This document shows positions 6,541 to 11,729 of a stretch of DNA of 11,729 nt, one piece after another. Position 1 is the first letter of the stretch. Each line of letters opens with the position of its first letter. Below the pieces are notes generated by a model. The model had not been told where the DNA came from. It did not search any database and was given only the letters and a program-made list of their open reading frames with translations. Position numbers and translations under genes: made by a program. The stretch is from Alphaproteobacteria bacterium (GTDB lineage: Bacteria > Pseudomonadota > Alphaproteobacteria > Sneathiellales > Sneathiellaceae), in contig SBHH01000327.1 in NCBI GenBank assembly GCA_006226265.1, forward strand, positions 1 through 11,729, written 5' to 3'.

Positions 6541-9456
6541 ATGCCACCTTTCTCTTCTTCCACATCTTCCGCGGCGCGCCCGAGAGGGCTGGTGACGGCC
6601 GTTCTCGGCCCGACCAACACCGGCAAGACCCATTTGGCGGTCGAGCGGATGATGGGCCATGCGGATGGCGTGATCGGCCTGCCGCTTCGCCTGCTCGCGC
6701 GGGAGGTCTACGACCGCATCGTCCGCATCAAGGGCGCGGCCAATGTCGCCCTTGTGACTGGGGAAGAAAAAATTACTCCACCGCAAGCCGCCTATTTCGT
6801 CTGCACGGTGGAGGCCATGCCGCTCGACCGGGGATTTGAATTCCTTGCTATCGATGAAATCCAGCTTGCGGAGGATCCGGAGCGGGGCCATATCTTCACA
6901 GACCGACTGCTCTATGCGCGGGGGAAGCAGGAGACCCTGTTCCTCGGTTCCGAAACCATTCGCCCCTGGATCAAGCGCCTGATCCCCGATGCGTCCTTCA
7001 TCTCTCGCCCTCGTTTTTCAAAATTGACGTACCGGGGCGCGAAGAAAATTTCCCGCCTTCGGCCAAGGACGGCCATCGTCGCCTTTTCCGCCAACGATGT
7101 TTATGCAATCGCCGAACTTGTTCGCAGGCAAAGAGGCGGCGCGGCGGTGGTGATGGGCAATCTCTCCCCCCGCACGCGGAATGCACAAGTCGAGCTTTAT
7201 CAGTCCGGCGATGTGGATTATCTGGTCGCGACAGACGCCATCGGCATGGGCCTAAATATGGATATCGACCACGTCGCCTTTGCGGGCACGGTGAAGTATG
7301 ACGGGGCCGTTTCCCGCCGCCTTCTGCCCGCAGAGTTCGCCCAAATCGCGGGCCGTGCCGGACGACATATGAATGACGGCAGCTTCGGCACCACGGCCAA
7401 TGTCGAACCGCTGGAAGACGAGCTTATTGAGAAGATCGAGAATCACGAGTTCGATGCCGTCCGCAATATTCGTTGGCGCAACCCGGCGCTCGACTTCACC
7501 ACCACGCGCGATCTTCGCCGCTCCCTCGAACAGCTGCCGGGGATCGATGGCATGATCTCCCCCCGTGATCCGGATGATTTTAACGCGTTCAAGGCCCTAA
7601 TCCGCGATGAAACCGTGCGCGCCCATTCACGCAACATGCGGCAGGTGCGTCAGTTATGGCAGGTTTGCCAGGTGCCGGATTTCCGGCAAACCATGCATGA
7701 TGTGCATGTCCGGTTGCTGAAGCAGATTTTCATGTATCTGCAACAGGATAGAGGCAAACTGCCGGAAGACTGGATTGCCGGGCATCTCAAGAGCCTGGAC
7801 AAAACCGACGGCGATATTGACACGCTTGCAACACGTATTGCTCATACGCGGACTTGGACGTATATTTCCCATGTTTCCGACTGGATGGACGATTATAAAG
7901 GCTGGCAGGAAACCGCGCGACATATTGAAGATAAACTGTCGGACGCCCTTCACGAGCGCCTGACGCAAAGATTTGTAGACCGACGCACCGCAATGCTGGT
8001 GCGGAAACTGAAAGACCGAAGTCAATTGGAAGCACTGATTAGCGAAACCGGCGAAGTCCATGTAGAGGGGCATTTCGTCGGTACATTAAAAGGCCTTAGA
8101 TTTAACGCCGACACCCATATCAACAGCACCGAAGCGCGCACCCTTAAAAATATCGGGAACAAGGCCGTCTCATCAGAAATCGCCACCCGTGCCGCTCGGC
8201 TTGCGAGCGCAGCGGACGAGGATTTTGCACTTGATGCGGAAGGCCATGTCCTTTGGGAAGGGACCGCCGTTGCGAGCCTCGCCAAGGGCGAGAGCGTTCT
8301 TCGGCCTCGCCTGCAGCTTCTGGCAAGCGAACAATTGAACGGCACCGCCCAGCAGGCCGTCATGGCCCGGCTGGCTTCCTGGCTGACGGAGCATATCAAG
8401 CTCCGGCTGAAACCGCTTGTAACGCTTGAAGAACTGCCTTTGACCGGTCCTGCCCGCGGAATCGCTTTTCAGGTCAGTGAGAATCTCGGCGCCATGCGGC
8501 GATTTGAACTCGCCGACCAGATCCGCATGCTCGACAAAAAGGACTATGGCCGTCTCAAATTCGGCGGCCTTCGTGTGGGATATGAACATGTCTTCATGCC
8601 GATCCTTTTAAAGCCCGACCCGACGGCGCTTCGCTGCCTGCTCTGGTCGATTTTTGAGGAACGCAAGGAAATTCCGCCGCCGCCGCCTGCGGGCCGCGTC
8701 TCGTTCGAAGCGGACAGGAAGCTACCCTGGACCTATTACCTCACTGCCGGTTATGCGGTTTTTGACGGCCTTGCCGTCCGTCTCGACATGCTGGACCGGC
8801 TGGCGGGCATGCTCCGGCGTGCCTCCCGCGGCCTGATCGACACCATGGGCACGACGGAAGAAGCGAAGACCGAAGACAAGCCCGCGGAAGCGACCGTGGG
8901 AGAAACCTCCGAAGCCGCTGCCGAAACGCAACCGTCAGAAACGACAGAAGCTCCGGCTGAACCGGTAACTGAAGGTGCCGAGACCGCTGAAGCAACCGCA
9001 AGCGAAGCTGCACCGGAAAAGGCCGAAGGCGAAGAAACGACGGCAGAAGCCGAAGCTAGCGAAACTGCCCCGGAAGAAGCAAAAGCCGAAAAGAAAGACA
9101 CGAAGAAAAAGGACTTTCCGCGCAACCTGCCATTCAAGCCGACCCATGAGATGCTCTCCCTCGTTGGCACGACACGGGAACAGTTCGCGCTTATTCTCGA
9201 CAAGCTCGGCTATGAAGCGAAAGGCGAAGGCGAGGACGTTATCTATCGCCGGAAATCCTTCAAAAAGGCGCAAGGCCGCAAGAAGCCGCATAAAAATGCG
9301 GAAGGCAATGTCAAGCCGGCGCGGGACCATGCGCCAAGATCGAAAGGCAAGCCGAAGAGCAAGCCTAATGGCCCGGCACGCAAAGGTCCGCCCAAGCCCC
9401 GCGAAATCGATCCGGATTCGCCATTTGCCATTCTCCAGTCTTTGGGGAAGAAATAA
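6541..9456 (+). CDS. SUV3-type DExH RNA helicase with acidic/basic C-terminal tail
   Basis: The 971-aa product is a superfamily 2 helicase related to mitochondrial SUV3, which unwinds RNA for degradation. RecA-like domains occupy about 18-320: Walker A GPTNTGKT (23-30), Walker B DEIQ (105-108), ATDAIGMGLN (230-239) and QIAGRAGR (268-275). A helical SUV3-like region runs to about 760. Then come an 81-residue linker (770-850) made almost wholly of Glu, Ala and Thr, a hydrophobic patch (about 859-904) and a Lys/Arg/Pro-rich tail, ending DPDSPFAILQSLGKK. SUV3 itself lacks such a tail; I remember similar ones in alphaproteobacterial homologues. The bacterial role is not established; RNA turnover or ribosome-linked work is inferred from the next gene, hslR, 8 nt downstream. 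AGGG abuts the ATG and AAGGA is too distant, so initiation signals are weak; GTG at residue 18 is a fallback start. Confidence 0.93.
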   Translation: MPPFSSSTSSAARPRGLVTAVLGPTNTGKTHLAVERMMGHADGVIGLPLRLLAREVYDRIVRIKGAANVALVTGEEKITPPQAAYFVCTVEAMPLDRGFEFLAIDEIQLAEDPERGHIFTDRLLYARGKQETLFLGSETIRPWIKRLIPDASFISRPRFSKLTYRGAKKISRLRPRTAIVAFSANDVYAIAELVRRQRGGAAVVMGNLSPRTRNAQVELYQSGDVDYLVATDAIGMGLNMDIDHVAFAGTVKYDGAVSRRLLPAEFAQIAGRAGRHMNDGSFGTTANVEPLEDELIEKIENHEFDAVRNIRWRNPALDFTTTRDLRRSLEQLPGIDGMISPRDPDDFNAFKALIRDETVRAHSRNMRQVRQLWQVCQVPDFRQTMHDVHVRLLKQIFMYLQQDRGKLPEDWIAGHLKSLDKTDGDIDTLATRIAHTRTWTYISHVSDWMDDYKGWQETARHIEDKLSDALHERLTQRFVDRRTAMLVRKLKDRSQLEALISETGEVHVEGHFVGTLKGLRFNADTHINSTEARTLKNIGNKAVSSEIATRAARLASAADEDFALDAEGHVLWEGTAVASLAKGESVLRPRLQLLASEQLNGTAQQAVMARLASWLTEHIKLRLKPLVTLEELPLTGPARGIAFQVSENLGAMRRFELADQIRMLDKKDYGRLKFGGLRVGYEHVFMPILLKPDPTALRCLLWSIFEERKEIPPPPPAGRVSFEADRKLPWTYYLTAGYAVFDGLAVRLDMLDRLAGMLRRASRGLIDTMGTTEEAKTEDKPAEATVGETSEAAAETQPSETTEAPAEPVTEGAETAEATASEAAPEKAEGEETTAEAEASETAPEEAKAEKKDTKKKDFPRNLPFKPTHEMLSLVGTTREQFALILDKLGYEAKGEGEDVIYRRKSFKKAQGRKKPHKNAEGNVKPARDHAPRSKGKPKSKPNGPARKGPPKPREIDPDSPFAILQSLGKK

Positions 9457-9464
9457 CGGCAGGA

Positions 9465-9878
9465 ATGACCGACCCCGACAGCGCTGGTAGCAGTAACGGC
9501 ATCCGCATCGATAAGTGGCTCTGGTATGCGCGTTTTTTCAAAAGCCGTAACCTGGCGAGTAAGCTTGCCCAGGCGCACCGCATCCGCGTCAACAGCGTGA
9601 TCGTCACCAAGGCGAGCGCGAATGTGAAGGTGGGCGATGTGCTCACCTTCCCGCAAGCGCGCGATATCCGGGTAGTGCGCATTCTCTCCCTCGGCACACG
9701 CCGGGGACCCGCGCCGGAAGCGCAAGATCTATACGAGGATTTATCCCCGCCGCAACGACAAGAGGCAGACAAAACGGACACCCCGGTCGCAAAACGCGCA
9801 CCGGGCGCAGGCCGCCCCACCAAAGCCGAGCGAAGAGCGCTTGACAAATTCCGCGCAAAGCCCGAGGAAGAGGCCTGA
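9465..9878 (+). CDS. hslR: S4-domain RNA-binding protein, HslR/Hsp15-like
   Basis: The 137-aa product begins with an S4 RNA-binding domain (about 13-72) containing the typical IRIDKWLWYARFFKSR opening and an RVNSVIVTKASANVKVGDVL core. E. coli Hsp15 binds 50S subunits that carry a stranded nascent tRNA and helps recycle them after heat shock; this protein probably does similar rRNA-linked work in the cytoplasm. The C-terminal half is a charged extension with GRPTKAERRALDKF (about 117-130), a block I recall from alphaproteobacterial members of the family. The start lies 8 nt after the helicase stop and GCAGGA touches the ATG, so it is probably translated from the helicase transcript by re-initiation. 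The family assignment is firm; functional equivalence to E. coli Hsp15 is inferred. Confidence 0.9.
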   Translation: MTDPDSAGSSNGIRIDKWLWYARFFKSRNLASKLAQAHRIRVNSVIVTKASANVKVGDVLTFPQARDIRVVRILSLGTRRGPAPEAQDLYEDLSPPQRQEADKTDTPVAKRAPGAGRPTKAERRALDKFRAKPEEEA

Positions 9879-9901
9879 TTTCTTCCGCTTTCGAGGGTCC
9901 A

Positions 9902-10396
9902 ATGGCGACAGCTTCCGGTAAATTCGATGCATTCATCACCACCTGGGATGAGGACGGCACCGGCTTTTTCAAAGTCGGCCAGGTTTATCTCCGCGAAACC
10001 GGCAATGCGCATAAGCTGGAGTTGGAAGCAAAGCATGCCGCCCGCGATATCGAGGCGGAGGTAATGTATGCCTGGGACCTTGGCAAGGAGAAGAGCGATG
10101 CCTGGTGGCTCGGCTGGGGCGGCTATGACCTGGAGGAAGAAATCCCCTTTTTTGCCGCGATGGCCCTGCCCGATGTTGCGGAAAAGCTGAAAGGCTTCGA
10201 TCCCAAGGACAACGAGTTTGAATGCAAATCAATCGATGAATATCGCGAAATGCTGTTCAATGCCTATGACGAAGATTTGACGGCGAAGGACCTTAAAGCC
10301 GGGTTTAGAGGCTGGACCGCCTCCCTCGATAAGGAAGCGCAGGCAACGCTTTTAAAGGACCTTGAAAGCTGGCGGAAAAACGCGGCAAAGGGATAA
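9902..10396 (+). CDS. Hypothetical protein, Trp-rich and acidic, third gene of the helicase operon
   Basis: I do not recognise this 164-aa protein. GAGGG (9893-9897) sits 4 nt before the ATG, and the gene follows hslR by 23 nt, so it is very likely real and co-transcribed. It has no signal peptide or membrane span and looks cytoplasmic. It is rich in acidic residues, has seven tryptophans (15, 58, 68, 69, 72, 138, 157), including the cluster WWLGWGGYD (68-76), and a single cysteine (108). The first half looks beta-rich (FDAFITTWDEDGTGFFKVGQ), the second helical and charged. I recall a ferredoxin gene at this position in several alphaproteobacteria, but there are no cysteine clusters here. It ends one base before the stop of the convergent gene at 10398. 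Confidence 0.8.
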   Translation: MATASGKFDAFITTWDEDGTGFFKVGQVYLRETGNAHKLELEAKHAARDIEAEVMYAWDLGKEKSDAWWLGWGGYDLEEEIPFFAAMALPDVAEKLKGFDPKDNEFECKSIDEYREMLFNAYDEDLTAKDLKAGFRGWTASLDKEAQATLLKDLESWRKNAAKG

Positions 10397-10397
10397 G

Positions 10398-11015
10398 TCA
10401 GCCTGCACTTGGCTTTCGAAAGGTGAGCCAGGCCGCATAAACCCGGCTTCCCGTGGTTACCCAGCACATTGCGCCGAAGATGTAGGCGATGACGGGAAAA
10501 TAGTCCGGCAACAGGCACATCAGCATCATGGCAAGGATGGTCTCCCCGCCTTCGGTAAACCCGCCCAGATAATAAAGCGATTTCCGTCCCCGGATATCCG
10601 TCGATATCCGGTGCTTCTCCGCCATGATGGCGTAGGTGAGGAAGGTCGAGGCGGTCCCCATAAAACTGAAAATGAGGAACGCGGCGGGCAACCGGTTCCC
10701 CTCCCCGGCAATCGCAAAGGCGAAGACAATTCCCGCGTAAAAAATAAAATCGCACACGATATCAAGATAACCGCCGAAATCCGTGAGCAGGGAATGGCGC
10801 GCAACCGCCCCGTCCAGCCCGTCGAACAGCCGGTTGACTAGGATCAGAAAAAGGGCGGGGAGATAAAATCCGGTCCCAATGAAGGGAATGGCCGCCATGC
10901 CGATCACGAAGCCCGCAATCGTCACCATATTTGCGGAAATTCCGCCGCGTGCGAGCAATGTCCCGGCAGCGTTAAGCGGCGGATCGATTACTTTTCGTAA
11001 AGCGGCATCAAACAT
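10398..11015 (-). CDS. CDP-alcohol phosphatidyltransferase family membrane protein, YnjF-like
   Basis: The 205-aa polytopic membrane protein has the CDP-alcohol phosphotransferase signature: Asp65, Asp68-Gly69, Ala72-Arg73, Gly81, Asp85 and Asp89. These aspartates bind the metal and the CDP moiety in enzymes that swap CMP of CDP-diacylglycerol for an alcohol. Seven residues, not eight, separate the AR pair from the glycine, as I remember for E. coli YnjF. YYLGGFTEGGETI (148-160) and FGAMCWVTTGSRV (180-192) also resemble YnjF, whose substrate is unknown. Several hydrophobic spans are visible (about 30-60, 90-105, 110-130, 158-190). AAAGGA lies about 5 nt before the ATG. It is not a standard PgsA or PssA. 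Its stop is one base from the convergent helicase operon and nothing downstream is co-oriented. Confidence 0.88.
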   Translation of the reverse strand: MFDAALRKVIDPPLNAAGTLLARGGISANMVTIAGFVIGMAAIPFIGTGFYLPALFLILVNRLFDGLDGAVARHSLLTDFGGYLDIVCDFIFYAGIVFAFAIAGEGNRLPAAFLIFSFMGTASTFLTYAIMAEKHRISTDIRGRKSLYYLGGFTEGGETILAMMLMCLLPDYFPVIAYIFGAMCWVTTGSRVYAAWLTFRKPSAG

Positions 11016-11150
11016 TTGCTTCCTTTAAAATCCAGCTTGATCCGGACTGCGGGTGATGAGAAACTTGGCTTACACTAAGAGGAGAGCGCCCACGCGCAAA
11101 GCGATATCCCGCATCTCCCAACATTGTGATATTGCGTTGAGGAAAATATC

Positions 11151-11624
11151 ATGGCGCATCATATCCATGAATACAAAGCCCGTACCAACTGGACTGGCGC
11201 CGGAAAAGGCGCGGTGGAGGAGTATAAAACCTATTCCCGCGAATATGAGGTGGCGATTGAGGGCAAGCCGCTTTTCACCGGTTCCGCCGATCCGACCTTT
11301 TATGGCGATCCGGCCCTTCACAACCCCGAAGACATGCTGATGATCGCGCTTTCCGCCTGTCACATGCTGAGCTATCTCGCACTTTGTGCGAAATACAATA
11401 TCCGGGTTACGGCCTATCATGACGATGCCTGGGGCAAGATGGAAATCGCCGATAACAAGATGCGATTTACCGAGGTCGTCCTGAAGCCCGTCGTCACCAT
11501 CGATGCGGACAGCGACGCAAACAAGGCCGCCGAATTACATCACGAGGCGCATGCACAATGTTTCATTGCAAGCTCCGTAAATTTTCCGGTCAGAAACGAG
11601 CCGGAAATTCGCGTGATGGCATAA
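11151..11624 (+). CDS. OsmC-family thiol peroxidase-like protein
   Basis: The 157-aa product has the OsmC/Ohr fold with both redox cysteines: Cys70 in IALSACHMLSYLALC (the N-terminal end of the central helix) and Cys137 in HEAHAQCFIAS. In characterised members the first reduces organic hydroperoxides and the second resolves the intermediate; the NPEDML stretch (58-63) just before Cys70 is typical. Cys79 lies in the same helix. A good GAGGA (11139-11143) stands 7 nt before the ATG. It belongs to the general OsmC group rather than a clear Ohr, so the physiological peroxide is unknown. It stands alone, divergent from the YnjF-like gene, with 135 bp between them in which I see no convincing promoter. 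I see no terminator after it. Confidence 0.92.
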   Translation: MAHHIHEYKARTNWTGAGKGAVEEYKTYSREYEVAIEGKPLFTGSADPTFYGDPALHNPEDMLMIALSACHMLSYLALCAKYNIRVTAYHDDAWGKMEIADNKMRFTEVVLKPVVTIDADSDANKAAELHHEAHAQCFIASSVNFPVRNEPEIRVMA

Positions 11625-11643
11625 GATGTTGTTAACGACCGCC

Positions 11644-11652
11644 TGTCATAAT
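11644..11652 (+). promoter_or_regulatory. Candidate extended -10 promoter element
   Basis: TGTCATAAT matches an extended -10 (TGn plus CATAAT, five of six to TATAAT). No good -35 lies at the right distance. It would start transcription near 11659, about 29 nt before the ATG at 11688, and so supports a gene beginning there. Confidence 0.35.
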
Positions 11653-11687
11653 GGTTTTTGATTAGGCCACAGACTAGAGACCAGCCA

Positions 11688-11729
11688 ATGCAAGCGAAGT
11701 ACGAAGCCGCAATTTACAATGAGGAAGTT
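11688..11729 (+). CDS. Possible start of a further gene, cut by the right edge
   Basis: ATG 11688 opens a frame that runs 14 codons to the window end, beginning MQAKYEAAIYNEEV. The candidate extended -10 element upstream and the 63-bp gap after the OsmC gene favour it, but the ribosome-binding site (AGAGACC) is weak and too little is visible to name a family. Confidence 0.4.
   Translation, partial: MQAKYEAAIYNEEV

Noticed and set aside
8751..9203. Ser/Ala/Val-rich minus-strand frame opposite the helicase linker
   Set aside because: It is the antisense reading of the repetitive Glu/Ala/Thr codons; no start signals and no recognisable fold.
8975..9490. Lys/Arg-rich plus-strand frame overlapping the helicase end
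   Set aside because: An out-of-frame reading of the same A/G-rich linker codons, running across the helicase stop into hslR.
9365..10036. 223-aa minus-strand frame opposite hslR
   Set aside because: Antisense to the S4-domain gene and the 164-aa gene, both of which have ribosome-binding context; composition is shadow-like.
10408..10432. Hairpin CTTGGCT/AGCCAGG near the convergent junction as a terminator
   Set aside because: Stem of 7 bp with a G-U pair and an 11-nt loop, no T tract on either strand, and inside the YnjF-like coding region.
1..11729. A defence island, mobile element or CRISPR-like array
   Set aside because: All sizeable genes but one belong to housekeeping or metabolic families; I saw no transposase, integrase, terminal inverted repeats or regularly spaced repeats.

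Overview
The window reads as ordinary chromosomal DNA from a moderately GC-rich alphaproteobacterium. The best lineage clue is a SUV3-type RNA helicase gene followed directly by an S4-domain (HslR/Hsp15-like) gene, an arrangement I know from alphaproteobacteria. The metabolic genes (single-chain methylmalonyl-CoA mutase, MeaB, trans-3-hydroxyproline dehydratase, acetylpolyamine amidohydrolase type) suit an aerobic heterotroph scavenging amino acids, polyamines and odd-chain acyl groups. I see no tRNA, rRNA, IS element, phage gene or CRISPR array.

Layout. 1-929 (-) is meaB, cut by the left edge. Divergent from it, 1033-2037 (+) is a proline-racemase-fold enzyme with the Cys/Thr pair of trans-3-hydroxy-L-proline dehydratases, followed after 7 nt by cdd (2045-2452, +). 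These converge, 3 nt apart, on a leftward set: methylmalonyl-CoA mutase (4013-6160), an acetylpolyamine amidohydrolase/HDAC-fold enzyme (2917-3951) and queF (2456-2920). The last two overlap by ATGA. A 380-bp divergent control region (6161-6540) holds a good promoter for the mutase, a 14-bp operator-like palindrome and a doubtful small ORF. Rightward from it run the SUV3-like helicase (6541-9456), hslR (9465-9878) and an unrecognised 164-aa gene (9902-10396), spaced like one operon. A YnjF-like CDP-alcohol phosphatidyltransferase (10398-11015, -) ends one base from that operon. An OsmC-family gene follows (11151-11624, +), then the first codons of a possible further gene at the right edge.

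How it fits together. MeaB is the G-protein chaperone of adenosylcobalamin-dependent methylmalonyl-CoA mutase. Both partners lie on the minus strand, separated by about 3.1 kb of other genes, which suggests an ancestral mutase/meaB neighbourhood interrupted by the hydroxyproline/cytidine pair and extended with aphA-like and queF. The right half is an RNA-metabolism operon with an uncharacterised third member.

I did not find a convincing new multi-gene system. The items most worth following are the unknown 164-aa protein behind helicase-hslR, the three-part C-terminal tail of the helicase, and the operator-like palindrome upstream of the mutase.
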